A DNA stretch of 62,000 bases, from positions 99,339 through 161,338 of the forward strand of contig NMRA01000071.1 in the NCBI GenBank assembly GCA_002633005.1, written 5' to 3'. The position numbers and the translations under genes are program-made. Of this stretch, positions 58,501 through 60,726 are shown piece by piece. Under the pieces are notes generated by a model. It was given only the letters and a program-made list of their open reading frames with translations, was not told the origin of the DNA and did no database searches. Source of the stretch: Phoronis australis. Its lineage: Eukaryota > Phoronida > Phoronidae. Numbering within the stretch: position 1 is the first letter of the stretch; every line of letters begins with the position of its first letter.

Positions 58501-60520
58501 ATGAGAAATGAAATAATTAAACACACAGGCGCACGTGAAAGCCATCAAGTTAGGGGAGATCAATGTCAAAATCAGAGACACATCTTGGTGACTGAGATAA
58601 CTATGATATGAAACTTAAAATGAGAATTACAATGTAACACTGCTTCATTGTGAACATAACACCCATGGCTACCACTGATATTTCTGCATAGCTAAATGTT
58701 TCCATCAAAGATTCATTCAGCCAACTAAAAATTTGACCGGCATTTTGAATATTCATACTGAGAATCAACTAAGGTTGAACAACAAGAACTCTGTATAAGT
58801 GTCAGGTTAAACAAGACGCCAGCTTGATAATACTGATGGAAATACTCCGTGTCATATAAATGGTGGTATGCAGTCTACTTACTAAGTCACTGACGAGTGG
58901 TATTGACTTCTTGCGTGGTGTGATCTCTGGCATACTATCGATGCTTGTGTAGAATGAAGAGTGTTCCAAGAACCTAATAAAGAAACATTGAGTCGGCAAG
59001 TAATACAAAATGTTGGACAGACTCTATGTAAGAACCCCACTCTCTCTCAACAAATGATAACATCCCTTACTGGTTGACAGACTCTATGTAAGAACCCCAC
59101 TCTCCTTCAACAAATACTAACATCCCTTACTGGTTGACAGACTCTATGTAAGAACCCCAGTCTCTCTCAACAAATACCAACATCCCTTACTGGTTGACAG
59201 ACACTATGTAAGAACCCCAGTCTCTCTCAACAAATACCAACATCCCTTACTGGTTGACAGACTCTATGTAAGAACCCCACTCTCCTTCAACAAATAGTAA
59301 CATCCCTTACTGGTTGACAGACTCTATTTAAGAACCCCACTCTCCTTCAACAAATACACTCAGCCATTACTAGCCCCATATCAATCTCTATCTTCTAAGT
59401 ACACCTAACAACTGCTGTACTGCACCTGTACATAAACCATGTCAAATGAAGTCACCATTATTTAAGGGATGACCATTGATAGATATTATCCAACTTTTCA
59501 ATTGGGTGCCCTTAATTACAAACCCTGTCAACTAACTTCCTCTTTTCATGTATAAACATGTCAACTGACTCCGTCTCTATTCATAAGCCCTGTCAACTGA
59601 CTCCCTGTCTCTATTCATAAACCCTATCAACTGACTCCCTGTCTCTATTCATAAACCTTGTCAACTGACTCACTGTCTCTGTTTATAAACCCTGGCAACT
59701 GACCCACTCCCTGTGTTTAAAAACCCTGTCAACTGACTCACAGTCTTTATTCATAAACCCTGTCAACAAACTCACTATCTATTTGTAAACCCTGTCAACT
59801 GACTCACTGTCTCTATTTATAAACCCTGTCAACTGACTCACTGTCTCTATTTATAAATCCTGTCAATTGAATCACTGTCTCTATTTACAAACCCTGTCAA
59901 CTGACCCACTGTCTCTATTTATAAACCGTCAGCTGACTCAGTCTCTATGTATAAACCCCATCAACTGACCCACTGTCTCTATTTGTAAACCCTGTCAACT
60001 GACTCACTGTCTCTATTTATAAACCGTCAGGTGACTGAGTCTCTATTTATAAACCATGTGAACTGACCCACTGTCTCTATTTATAAACCCTGTCAACTGA
60101 CTCAGTCTCTATTTATAAACCCCATCAACTGACCCACTGTCTCTATTTATAAACCCTGTCAACTGACTTGCTATCTCTATTTATAAAACCTGTCAATTGA
60201 ATCACTGTCTCTATTTATAAACCTGTCAACTGACCCACTGTCTCTATTTATAAACCATCAGCTGACTCAGTCTCTATTTATAAACCCTGTCAACTGACAC
60301 ACTGTCTCTATTCATAAACCCTGTCAGCTGACTCTCTGCATCCATTTTTCAATACATATCAACTAATTCCTAATCCTTATTTATAAACTGTCAACTAATC
60401 CCCCCCCCCATTCCCTAATCATATCCCATCTTGTACTCACCCTCCATTGGCAAACTTGGACCACGAGTACTTGTTTCGTCTAGGAAGCTCACCCACAAGG
60501 TCACCATTTTCAATGTCATT
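1257..60520 (-). CDS. UNC13: UNC13/Munc13 gene, partial (18 exon positions in window)
   Basis: Munc13 proteins prime synaptic vesicles: the MUN domain opens syntaxin and templates SNARE assembly, the C1 domain binds diacylglycerol, and C2B binds Ca2+ and phosphoinositides. The exons read in order on the minus strand with matching phases: pre-C1 segment (60520-54231), C1 (43646-43427), linker and C2B (42793-22422), MUN (20426-1257). Presence of C1 places it with Munc13-1/2/3 and invertebrate UNC-13, not the C1-less UNC13D. All listed exons have AG acceptors and GT donors. Both termini lie outside the window. A stretch of about 150 MUN residues expected between 14246 and 7793 is not found. Family assignment comes from recognised sequence; no database search was run. 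Confidence 0.96.
1617..1760 (-). CDS. UNC13: UNC13 exon 17: MUN domain
   Basis: This 144-base, phase 0-0 exon encodes [20 protein letters not shown], then [18 protein letters not shown] and KRYMKRFAL. It corresponds to FQQTSEHALFSCSVVDVF in vertebrates. Acceptor tggttacag, donor gtgagtat. Confidence 0.97.
1761..2743. other. UNC13 intron segment
   Basis: AT-rich intron with a short (ACAG)n run near 2210-2226. No further recognisable feature. Confidence 0.65.
2744..3528 (+). mobile_element. F1 TIR element, copy 1, left part
   Basis: Begins TACCGTATTCGCCCTAATAA, the terminal sequence shared (inverted) with the ends at 5110-5135, 7112-7145 and 49410-49443. The body, from about 2900, aligns with copies at 5670-6990 and 48468-49443 (for example the 'atgcgtcactacctcg' and 'atagcgtc' blocks). 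It is interrupted at about 3529 by a nested F2 repeat. I infer a non-autonomous DNA transposon. Confidence 0.75.
3529..4531 (+). mobile_element. F2 repeat nested inside F1, with CTCF-like motifs
   Basis: Starts with the ggagcgttgaaatgcgcccac block shared with 27813 and ends gatgacgccataat, shared in form with 21800 and 49790. The interior is a degenerate ~290-base tandem theme ('aaaatggccactaggtggcg', 'ccatccgaaaacggg'). Four exact CTCF 14-mers occur: 4030, 4177, 4222, 4371. F1 sequence resumes on either side (aattatga / attaaataattcctcc), as an uninterrupted copy at 53530 shows. Confidence 0.7.
4030..4384 (+). promoter_or_regulatory. Cluster of four CTCF-consensus motifs
   Basis: Exact matches to CCASYAGRKGGCRS at 4030-4043, 4177-4190, 4222-4235 and 4371-4384, all on the plus strand, within the F2 repeat. 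A near-match (Ala-position K=A) occurs at 3889. Binding is not demonstrated. Confidence 0.5.
4532..5135 (+). mobile_element. F1 copy 1, right part, with HIRAN-like exon relic
   Basis: Continuation of F1. At 4744-4990 the plus strand carries a broken coding relic. YKVIWIPVE is followed, after a frame change, by [12 protein letters not shown] and [11 protein letters not shown]. This resembles a HIRAN-like domain protein common in marine invertebrate genomes (VYK.VW.P..GE ... D.YAVAV.K ... GLEIPC). It is not an intact gene. Right end near 5110-5135 (gctaatagcggagttgcaac). Confidence 0.6.
5136..5669 (+). other. Unassigned segment between F1 copies
   Basis: A 117-codon open frame (5130-5483) is present but has no recognisable domain or splice context. 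It probably belongs to the surrounding nested transposon complex. No function assigned. Confidence 0.35.
5670..6990 (+). mobile_element. F1 element, copy 2
   Basis: Aligns along its length with copy 1 and copy 3 (blocks 'gtggtgcattgctatcaaa', 'aatagcgtctctaagatttt', 'gtcacgggacgtttgtttt', 'actgtaggtaaggcattttt'). The HIRAN-like relic lies at 6588-6800 ([16 protein letters not shown], then frame breaks). It lacks the left terminus; the right end is gcttattagggcgaatagc-like near 6965-6985. Confidence 0.7.
6991..7145 (-). mobile_element. Terminal fragment of the F1 family
   Basis: Ends ggttgcaactccgctattag at 7108 followed by gacgaatacggta, the reverse complement of the left terminus at 2744 and of the gcggagttgcaac block at 5122. 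It closes the nested F1 complex. Confidence 0.6.
7360..7620 (-). pseudogene. Acidic ORF fragment related to 61111-61407
   Basis: The minus strand is open through [20 protein letters not shown], then [17 protein letters not shown]. The acidic core [12 protein letters not shown] resembles ELNEFYEETYGN at 61111-61407 on the same relative strand, which sits beside a THAP domain. I infer a remnant of the same transposon-encoded protein. It lies in the intron immediately upstream of exon 17 and downstream of exon 16. The match is short, so this is tentative. Confidence 0.35.
7697..7793 (-). CDS. UNC13: UNC13 exon 16: MUN domain
   Basis: This 97-base exon encodes [20 protein letters not shown], then [12 protein letters not shown]. 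It matches Munc13 WFE.FV.QWLDEN....FL.GALERDKKDG. The acceptor tttttttag is followed by ATGG, where A completes an Ala codon begun in a missing upstream exon. Donor gtgagtga. Confidence 0.96.
7894..8012. repeat. ~41-bp tandem repeat, 3 copies
   Basis: Three copies of a unit containing gtgggatgtacgtactgaaa. On the minus strand each copy looks like a 3' splice acceptor (ccccatttcag). Confidence 0.85.
8013..9447. other. UNC13 intron segment
   Basis: AT-rich. Two minus-strand ORFs of 62-65 codons (8374-8571, 9110-9298) show no recognised domain and do not match the missing MUN exons. An imperfect inverted repeat (gcaaagctttgcaccaa / ttggtgcaaagc) lies near 8487-8521. Confidence 0.55.
9448..13813. 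repeat. 27-bp satellite, about 161 near-identical copies
   Basis: The unit begins gggtctgattgacagctttt and has a 27-base period over 4366 bases. Apart from one variant unit at the left edge (tttaaaatata near 9491) the copies are identical as far as I can read. The array stops at an N (13814). A period of 27 leaves two minus-strand frames open for over 1400 codons. This is an arithmetic artefact, not a gene. Identity this high suggests very recent expansion or assembly smoothing of an unresolved array. Confidence 0.98.
13814..13814. other. Ambiguous base (N) at satellite edge
   Basis: A single N separates the 27-bp satellite from an unrelated array. Together with the missing MUN exons, it probably marks an assembly join of uncertain length. 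Confidence 0.7.
13815..14245. repeat. Minisatellite built on the exon 15 donor junction
   Basis: About 12 degenerate copies of a ~34-base unit containing gttaccttcattctaa. On the minus strand this is TTAGAATGAAG|gtaac, the last bases of exon 15 plus its donor. Copies nearest the exon are the most diverged in their intronic part; distal ones read gttacgttcattctaa. Confidence 0.9.
14246..14335 (-). CDS. UNC13: UNC13 exon 15: MUN domain
   Basis: This 90-base, phase 0-0 exon encodes [20 protein letters not shown], then [10 protein letters not shown]. Acceptor ctgttgcag, donor gtaacc. The intron beyond the donor is an array that repeats the exon end (TTAGAATGAAG) with its gtaac donor about a dozen times. 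The next expected MUN sequence is not in the window. Confidence 0.97.
14530..14598 (-). CDS. UNC13: UNC13 exon 14: MUN domain
   Basis: This 69-base, phase 0-0 exon encodes [20 protein letters not shown] plus EYR, identical in pattern to Munc13. Acceptor atttttcag, donor gtaagtgt. Confidence 0.97.
14795..14965. repeat. ~47-bp tandem repeat, 4 copies
   Basis: Units contain tagccctcatgaggggctat, itself an inverted repeat (ccctcatgaggg). Confidence 0.88.
15045..15195 (-). CDS. UNC13: UNC13 exon 13: MUN domain
   Basis: This 151-base exon reads [20 protein letters not shown], then [12 protein letters not shown] and [13 protein letters not shown]. It matches the vertebrate MUN subdomain ([20 protein letters not shown]). 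Acceptor attattacag, donor gtaggtat. Confidence 0.97.
15705..15789. repeat. Duplication of the exon 12 end with its donor
   Basis: The segment catcaactcatccacaacat... through ctctattccaac repeats the ~61 bases that include the last ~37 bases of exon 12 and its gtaagtct donor. The decoy copy (donor at 15721-15728) lies just downstream of the true donor. Confidence 0.85.
15790..15887 (-). CDS. UNC13: UNC13 exon 12: MUN domain
   Basis: This 98-base exon encodes [20 protein letters not shown], then [12 protein letters not shown] and the first two bases of Thr. It is nearly identical to vertebrate Munc13. Acceptor ctaactag, donor gtaagtct. Its last ~37 bases and donor are duplicated once just downstream (15705-15763). 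Confidence 0.97.
15978..16170. repeat. 24-bp tandem repeat, ~8 copies
   Basis: Unit cttagcataatacatgaagg plus a few bases, repeated with minor variants. Confidence 0.93.
16340..16690. repeat. 34-bp tandem repeat, ~10 copies
   Basis: Units contain tgcatagaatgacac and gtgacatcaagct, with variants. Several short minus-strand ORFs here are translations of the repeat. Confidence 0.92.
16880..17195. repeat. 21-bp tandem repeat, ~15 copies
   Basis: Unit ctaacgctgggtacagaaca and close variants (gatgggta). The 21-base period keeps all frames open, which explains the overlapping ORFs on both strands. Confidence 0.94.
17402..18245 (+). pseudogene. Truncated LINE: 3' end of reverse transcriptase
   Basis: The plus strand shows a non-LTR retrotransposon RT tail: [14 protein letters not shown], then [17 protein letters not shown] and [17 protein letters not shown] stop follows where Tyr is expected before SADIWE. 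After a frame change the C-terminal part continues: [27 protein letters not shown], then RRTLAQF. The catalytic palm is missing (5'-truncated). It continues at 19865 after a DNA transposon. A Jockey/CR1-like element is likely; clade not certain. Confidence 0.88.
18250..19860 (-). mobile_element. Kolobok-like DNA transposon flanked by TTAA
   Basis: Left terminus AGGAGAATGCCACCC (18250) and right terminus GGGTGGCATTCGCCT (ending 19860) are inverted repeats, flanked by TTAA at 18246-18249 and 19861-19864. The TTAA target duplication, 5'-RRG ends and an internal THAP domain are the recognised traits of the Kolobok superfamily. Size is 1611 bases, with no complete transposase visible, so it is defective. 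It sits inside the LINE: the LINE reading continues at 19865. Confidence 0.82.
19458..19702 (-). pseudogene. THAP domain relic of the Kolobok-like element
   Basis: The minus strand reads [20 protein letters not shown], then [11 protein letters not shown], a stop, LAVMKNEKY, and later [10 protein letters not shown]. These are the THAP elements: C-x4-C, the FF-x-LP segment, an invariant Trp position (here TGA, a stop replacing Trp), and C-x2-H-F. The domain would bind transposon-end DNA via zinc if intact. The stop makes it dead. Confidence 0.8.
19865..20000 (+). pseudogene. Continuation of the split LINE
   Basis: Directly after the right TTAA, the sequence gagaagaactgctctccgtg reads on from the LINE fragment ending at 18245 (AQF.SSGHSL). 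It ends in a (tgta)-rich tail near 19910-19935. Confidence 0.6.
20052..20143. repeat. 20-bp tandem repeat, ~4 copies
   Basis: Unit tttcaatatggtgttagcta repeated. Confidence 0.93.
20187..20236. repeat. 25-bp repeat, 2 copies
   Basis: Two copies of gcagattgtctacacaatga plus a few bases. Confidence 0.85.
20364..20426 (-). CDS. UNC13: UNC13 exon 11: start of MUN region
   Basis: This 63-base, phase 0-0 exon encodes [20 protein letters not shown] and a final Gly. The NLFHYL and AKG ends match Munc13 at the C2B-MUN junction. Acceptor ttgtttcag, donor gtaaagcg. Confidence 0.95.
20570..21840 (+). mobile_element. F2 repeat with CTCF-like motifs
   Basis: Degenerate tandem theme with period near 290-300 bases (aaaatggccactagatgg, ccatcagaaaacggga, gccgtcctcttcat). 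Ends in the ggacggggatgatcgc block like 4510 and 49790. Two exact CTCF 14-mers at 21531 and 21676. No coding function. Confidence 0.7.
21841..22130. other. UNC13 intron segment with a 2-copy repeat
   Basis: Contains two copies of a ~47-base unit (caatgaatagacacgggtgt...) at about 21950-22045. Nothing else seen. Confidence 0.7.
22130..22421. repeat. Repeats of the exon 10 end and donor
   Basis: Three diverged copies (near 22130-22185, 22228-22275, 22315-22365) of gtacgtacctcgtgtaaaca and the following cgtatattgcacatggtag. On the minus strand this is the exon 10 end (CTACCATGTGCAATATACGT..CACGAG) with its gtacgtac donor. The unit is about 90-105 bases. Confidence 0.9.
22422..22537 (-). CDS. 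UNC13: UNC13 exon 10: end of C2B
   Basis: This 116-base exon reads [20 protein letters not shown], then [18 protein letters not shown], virtually identical to vertebrate Munc13. The acceptor tttttgtag precedes a run of As, and the donor is gtacgtac. Three diverged copies of its 3' end plus donor follow in the intron (22130-22421). Confidence 0.98.
22538..23659. other. UNC13 intron segment
   Basis: AT-rich intron. An (acaatacaatata)-type low-complexity tract lies at about 22890-22975. No gene seen. Confidence 0.65.
24062..24268. repeat. 40-bp tandem repeat, 5 copies
   Basis: Five copies of a unit beginning aagcgatgggcgtggcagat. They differ at a few positions. Confidence 0.95.
25380..25500 (+). 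mobile_element. tRNA-derived SINE fragment
   Basis: The stretch reads gtgtggcctagagtgatagg (A-box-like TGGCNNAG...GG) followed about 35 bases on by ggtcatgggtttagagtccc (B-box-like). This arrangement is typical of tRNA-derived SINE heads. The B box is one base longer than consensus, so it is probably inactive. Confidence 0.55.
26041..27809. other. UNC13 intron segment
   Basis: AT-rich, with one array at 26854-27025. No coding signal recognised. Confidence 0.6.
26854..27025. repeat. 28-bp tandem repeat, ~6 copies
   Basis: Unit cacagcacacttgtattcat plus ggtagat, almost perfect copies. Confidence 0.95.
27810..29365 (+). mobile_element. F2 repeat with CTCF-like motif
   Basis: Starts ggagcgttgaaatgtgccca, followed by the same 290-base theme as at 3529 and 20570. 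One exact CTCF 14-mer at 28202; near-matches at 27887 and 29094. Confidence 0.7.
29366..30291. other. UNC13 intron segment
   Basis: A short duplication (aagggagacaattcctaaca) at 29925-29985. Nothing else recognised. Confidence 0.6.
30292..30422 (-). CDS. UNC13: UNC13 exon 9b: C2B loop 3, alternative b
   Basis: This 131-base exon between acceptor tttcatctag and donor gtcagttt reads [20 protein letters not shown], then the shared [22 protein letters not shown]. It is Arg-rich in the loop-3 helix ([11 protein letters not shown]) where 9a has [11 protein letters not shown]. The 9a-9b intron is 48 bases. Both exons start in the same phase and end with a single G that joins AA of exon 10 (Glu), so either can be used. 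Confidence 0.94.
30471..30598 (-). CDS. UNC13: UNC13 exon 9a: C2B loop 3, alternative a
   Basis: This 128-base exon between acceptor ttgtatgtag and donor gtgggtat reads [20 protein letters not shown], then [20 protein letters not shown]. The D-x-D Ca2+ ligands of loop 3 are kept, with Asn in place of Asp one position later (DEDND). The helix insert is [13 protein letters not shown] and is one residue shorter than in 9b. The nucleotide sequence differs from 9b at many silent positions, which points to an old duplication kept under selection. Confidence 0.94.
30599..32040. other. UNC13 intron segment
   Basis: AT-rich intron. ORFs at 31421-31862 on both strands have no recognisable domain. A short duplication (tatagtgatctatcagtt) lies at 31358-31422. 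Confidence 0.6.
32045..32162. repeat. ~29-bp tandem repeat, 4 copies
   Basis: Unit aacagtcagtcctactcttg followed by gattgaca. Confidence 0.92.
32448..32995. repeat. 17-bp tandem repeat, ~32 copies
   Basis: Unit tcattagtctcatctat with two alternating variable positions (ctcatc/cttatc, cat/tat/aat). The variants recur in blocks such as CTC-CTT-CTT, indicating multi-unit duplications. Confidence 0.96.
33392..33433 (-). CDS. UNC13: UNC13 exon 8: C2B micro-exon
   Basis: This 42-base exon encodes [13 protein letters not shown], with split codons giving Phe at the start and Trp at the end ([15 protein letters not shown]). The sequence is essentially identical to vertebrate C2B. Acceptor atttttag, donor gtaagtgc. 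The TG at its end joins the G that opens exon 9a or 9b. Confidence 0.97.
33475..33825. repeat. 51-bp tandem repeat, ~7 copies
   Basis: Unit begins agatggttacagtgacagga. Copies after the first are almost identical. Confidence 0.95.
34069..34210 (-). CDS. UNC13: UNC13 exon 7: C2B Ca2+-binding loop 1 and polybasic strand
   Basis: This 142-base exon reads [20 protein letters not shown], then [14 protein letters not shown] and NPVWDETFY. The two aspartates in KDKTGTSD correspond to the Ca2+-coordinating pair of C2B loop 1 in Munc13 (D705/D711 in Munc13-1 as I recall), and GKTKK is the polybasic strand. The acceptor is ttgtag before TTATATG. A later AG (gctcag) would drop the conserved ICAQ and break the phase from exon 6. 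Confidence 0.97.
34211..34600. other. UNC13 intron segment
   Basis: Non-repetitive AT-rich intron; nothing recognised. Confidence 0.6.
34600..35011. repeat. 66-bp minisatellite, first block
   Basis: Units begin ctccaacatgactgactaca and continue through a cctgttctttattcagcaca stretch. The 66-base period keeps a frame open (a translated minisatellite, not a gene). The array is interrupted at 35012 by an MITE. Confidence 0.95.
35012..35261. mobile_element. 250-bp MITE inside the 66-bp minisatellite
   Basis: Inverted termini GGGGCCCGTTCCAAGAAACT (35012) and the reverse complement form ending gttggaacgggcccc (35261), with internal gacttaag blocks also inverted. The interrupted repeat unit (tacacct/tgttcttta) rejoins across it, so it is an insertion into an existing array. 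No coding capacity. Confidence 0.85.
35262..35925. repeat. 66-bp minisatellite, second block
   Basis: Continuation of the array at 34600, about ten copies, with subtypes (ttctacactacaccctctg versus ttccacactaaaccctca). Confidence 0.95.
35932..36190. repeat. ~42-bp degenerate tandem repeat, ~6 copies
   Basis: Units contain taccatacttcagatagcca and tgatgagat. More diverged than neighbouring arrays. Confidence 0.8.
36393..36480. repeat. 88-bp near-perfect palindrome (hairpin)
   Basis: The left arm agaaatttcattttatcaag..aatgatgacag is mirrored by ctgtcatcatt..cttgataaaatgaaatttct with only a few bases of loop. The transcript of either strand would fold into a long hairpin. A tiny MITE or a foldback duplication is likely; no miRNA identity is claimed. 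Confidence 0.92.
36658..36823. repeat. 21-bp tandem repeat, 8 copies
   Basis: Unit ttgccacacgacaggcattc with variants agatg and aaatg. Confidence 0.95.
37035..37628. repeat. ~45-bp tandem repeat, ~14 copies
   Basis: Units contain actacccctggtgacactag and cacattataaactgttac; length varies by one A. Confidence 0.95.
37629..38200. other. UNC13 intron segment
   Basis: Non-repetitive AT-rich intron; nothing recognised. Confidence 0.6.
38200..38830. repeat. 48-bp tandem repeat, ~12 copies, degenerate right half
   Basis: Units contain agtgaatgttggtcagtatt and agacatggacatgcag. The left copies are near identical; the right half is diverged. ORFs on both strands here are translations of the repeat. 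Confidence 0.93.
38900..39150. repeat. Degenerate tandem repeat
   Basis: Diverged units around 'ggacagtac...gaccagaccag' and 'atggtcagtactgg', possibly an older extension of the 48-bp array. Confidence 0.6.
39507..39520 (+). promoter_or_regulatory. Near-exact CTCF motif next to exon 6b
   Basis: CCACCAGAGGGCGA matches 13 of 14 positions of the CTCF core. It lies 28 bases past the 3' end of exon 6b in the intron and outside any recognised repeat. Confidence 0.4.
39548..39654 (-). CDS. UNC13: UNC13 exon 6b (mutually exclusive alternative)
   Basis: This is a 107-base exon between acceptor tattgcag and donor gtagtgac. It reads [20 protein letters not shown], then [16 protein letters not shown]. 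The [10 protein letters not shown] block matches the mammalian sequence at the C2B entrance ([15 protein letters not shown]). Phase is identical to 6a (two bases borrowed from exon 5, one base passed to exon 7). This is the more canonical member of the pair. Confidence 0.93.
39704..39810 (-). CDS. UNC13: UNC13 exon 6a (mutually exclusive alternative)
   Basis: This is a 107-base exon between acceptor tactgcag and donor gtcagttg. It reads [20 protein letters not shown] in frame with exon 5 and ends [13 protein letters not shown], the first strand of C2B. It aligns end to end with exon 6b and has exactly the same length. It is more diverged from mammalian Munc13 than 6b. The intron between 6a and 6b is 49 bases, too short for comfortable splicing, and using both would shift the frame. 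Confidence 0.9.
39868..40265. repeat. 39-bp palindromic tandem repeat, 10 copies
   Basis: Unit includes atagggactagtatctatgg and catatatagactatatag. It is AT-rich and internally self-complementary (actagt; atatag...ctatat), so cruciforms are possible. It lies just upstream (in transcript terms) of exon 6a. Confidence 0.95.
40270..40990. other. UNC13 intron segment
   Basis: Non-repetitive intron with no recognised feature. Confidence 0.6.
40992..42584 (+). mobile_element. Possible decayed transposon
   Basis: A short inverted pair (aattgacctat near 40991 and ataggtcaatt near 42573) brackets 1.6 kb. It holds an 87-codon ORF (41109-41372) reading [14 protein letters not shown]. This faintly resembles proteins of SWIM/YqaJ type that abound as repeats in marine invertebrates. 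Both the ends and the resemblance are weak. Confidence 0.3.
42673..42793 (-). CDS. UNC13: UNC13 exon 5: C1-C2B linker
   Basis: This 121-base exon encodes [20 protein letters not shown] and continues through the [19 protein letters not shown] stretch, nearly identical to mammalian Munc13. The first codon is completed by the C at the end of the C1 exon (Arg). Acceptor ttaccag, donor gtgagttt, ending in phase 2. The two bases AA at the end must join either 6a or 6b. A partial second copy of this exon's 5' part with its acceptor lies at 42836-42895. Confidence 0.97.
42836..42895. repeat. Duplicate of the exon 5 start and acceptor
   Basis: ttttgtcctgcgctccatat and the following tagagctcttctctgctgct repeat the exon 5 beginning ([13 protein letters not shown] region). 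A usable-looking acceptor (gttaacag) is retained. The copy is truncated and continues into non-exon sequence. Confidence 0.88.
42896..43426. other. UNC13 intron segment
   Basis: AT-rich; includes a ctctttcagaaat/atttctgaaagag inverted pair near 43265-43360. Nothing else seen. Confidence 0.55.
43427..43646 (-). CDS. UNC13: UNC13 exon 4: complete C1 domain
   Basis: This 220-base exon encodes 73 residues plus one base. It opens [17 protein letters not shown], then carries the whole C1 zinc finger in one exon. The ligands are His22, Cys35, Cys38, Cys52, Cys55, His60, Cys63 and Cys71 of the exon, with exactly the canonical spacing H-12-C-2-C-13-C-2-C-4-H-2-C-7-C. The Trp of GLLWG, linked to diacylglycerol affinity in Munc13, is present. 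The domain should therefore bind two zincs and diacylglycerol/phorbol ester. Acceptor tttctttttag-like (ttcttttag), donor gtgagtat. Confidence 0.98.
43647..44289. other. UNC13 intron segment
   Basis: Short imperfect duplications (ttggatgttcacyag) near 44015-44070. No gene. Confidence 0.55.
44290..45065. repeat. 29-bp tandem repeat, ~17 clean copies then decay
   Basis: Unit tagtgaattaccattcatgt plus ttgtgtgta with variants. Copies diverge progressively to the right after 44770. Confidence 0.94.
45640..45744. repeat. ~38-bp minisatellite, left part
   Basis: Units around tataaacctgatggtgcacc and aggtatcttcaca. The array resumes at 48184 after a transposon. Confidence 0.8.
45745..48183. mobile_element. 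2.4-kb TIR element (F3)
   Basis: Left end TACCGTACTCGTTCGGGTTA (45745), right end reverse-complementary (gggcgttaacccgaacgatt, then acggta, to 48183). Subterminal repeats of gttaaccgcccacc flank both sides. The first bases TACCGTA are shared with family F1. No transposase domain recognised inside; several short ORFs only. An N lies at 48078. It interrupts a minisatellite. Confidence 0.8.
48184..48350. repeat. ~38-bp minisatellite, right part
   Basis: Continues the array of 45640-45744 (actataaacctggtgtacca). Confidence 0.8.
48468..49443 (-). mobile_element. F1 element, copy 3 (inverted)
   Basis: The most compact full copy. The right end reads ccctgggcgcttattagggc followed by aaatacggta, and the left end is a diverged tactgtattcac. 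The HIRAN-like relic at 48600-48790 reads on the minus strand [16 protein letters not shown] and [13 protein letters not shown]. Frameshifts and stops mean it is not functional. Confidence 0.75.
49560..49835 (+). mobile_element. F2 3'-end fragment
   Basis: Shares the F2 terminal part (gatacatagagcagcggaca-like, gacggcataatgcgcccaaa). Truncated at its left. Confidence 0.55.
49836..50500. other. UNC13 intron segment
   Basis: No recognised feature. Confidence 0.55.
50500..51000. repeat. ~55-bp tandem repeat, ~9 copies
   Basis: Units contain gttaactgaattatgggact and acccctccatgtgtac, with indels. Confidence 0.9.
51220..51315. repeat. ~21-bp tandem repeat, 4 copies
   Basis: Unit tttgtgggtttgaacctcaa repeated. 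Confidence 0.9.
51316..52670. other. UNC13 intron segment
   Basis: AT-rich; no recognised domain in the short ORFs. The stretch ataggggggggggcactcaa at about 51456 is low complexity. Confidence 0.55.
52672..52885. repeat. 33-bp tandem repeat, ~6.5 copies
   Basis: Unit gtgtaaacctcatatttgaa then tgttgcaagctaa. The period of 33 opens ORFs on both strands. Confidence 0.96.
53308..53430. repeat. 26-bp tandem repeat, ~5 copies
   Basis: Unit ggccgatgtcattgagtcgc then tggtaa. It may have grown from the F1 element at its right, which shares a similar cattgagt...ggtgagtggat context (see 6228). Confidence 0.93.
53431..54128 (+). mobile_element. F1 element, copy 4 (left-truncated)
   Basis: Aligns to 3430-3528 joined to 4532-5110 without the nested insertion. 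HIRAN-like relic at 53715-53960 ([12 protein letters not shown], then DTIQS.. with frame breaks). Right end gcttattaggcgaatacagta. Confidence 0.75.
54231..54305 (-). CDS. UNC13: UNC13 exon 3 (just before C1)
   Basis: This 75-base, phase 0-0 exon encodes 25 residues ending SLNDEEL, matching the mammalian STLNNEEL that immediately precedes the C1 domain. The acceptor is tttaaag, read as starting with codon ACC. A second AG ten bases further on would break the frame, so it was not chosen. The donor is gtaagtgt. Confidence 0.93.
54580..55650. repeat. 28-bp tandem repeat, ~38 copies
   Basis: Unit aattaggcctgttactttca then cgaaatgt. Variants (att/atc, cga/caa/tga, gtt/gat) recur in the same order in 54880-55070 and 55070-55270, so blocks of about seven units were duplicated together. 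Confidence 0.97.
55651..56090. other. UNC13 intron segment
   Basis: No recognised feature. Confidence 0.55.
56091..56946. mobile_element. Foldback element with long inverted arms
   Basis: The outer arms (56091-56175 and 56870-56946) are reverse complements: ttaataaaaaacaaccacag and the tttattcaaacaccatcatc block match tgatgacggtgtttgaataa and gtgtttgtttttattaat. Inner arms around 56384-56600 and 56620-56770 also pair (acggactcataaacac / gtgtttatgagtacgt). The whole is a foldback of about 856 bases. On the minus strand the left arm contains CTGATGA...ACACCGAAAC. Confidence 0.82.
56947..58882. other. UNC13 intron segment
   Basis: Contains a small degenerate repeat at 57165-57265 (gcagttgtgcactgcaact, self-complementary). 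Otherwise AT-rich without recognised features. Confidence 0.55.
58883..58973 (-). CDS. UNC13: UNC13 exon 2 (pre-C1 segment)
   Basis: This 91-base exon lies between acceptor tttattag and donor gtaagtag. It contains [20 protein letters not shown], which corresponds to the conserved Munc13 stretch just upstream of C1 that reads SMPDIRKRKPIPLVSDL in mammals. It starts in phase 2 and ends in phase 0. Confidence 0.92.
59012..59355. repeat. 60-bp tandem repeat, ~6 copies
   Basis: Unit ttgacagactctatgtaaga then accccactctccttcaacaa and a further 20 bases. Confidence 0.95.
59525..60385. repeat. 34-bp tandem repeat, ~26 copies
   Basis: Unit ctatttataaaccctgtcaa then ctgactcactgtct, with shorter variants (aaaccgtcagctgactcagt) and indels. 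Confidence 0.94.
60441..60520 (-). CDS. UNC13: UNC13 exon 1 of window (pre-C1 segment)
   Basis: The minus strand reads acceptor ttatttcag, then an open 80-base segment beginning [16 protein letters not shown] and including [10 protein letters not shown], then donor gtgagtac. It ends in phase 2 (GG), which joins the G that opens the next exon. This is the least conserved of the exons placed here. It is supported by splice sites and by correct phase into the exon at 58883, whose identity is clear. Earlier exons must lie beyond the right edge. Confidence 0.75.
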
Positions 60521-60726
60521 CTGAAATAACACATAAAACTACACAGATCCTGTCGGTTATCTTTTTCAAATTGTTCTAAGCACACAAAATAGCTACATTA
60601 AAATGTACACAACATGACTGTAGTACCTCAAAATAAATTTTATTATTATATCTTACTTGATTTCAGTGCCTTTAGTGCACAGCTCATAAAGAAACACGCA
60701 AAAATTGAAAAAATAATAATTATGTA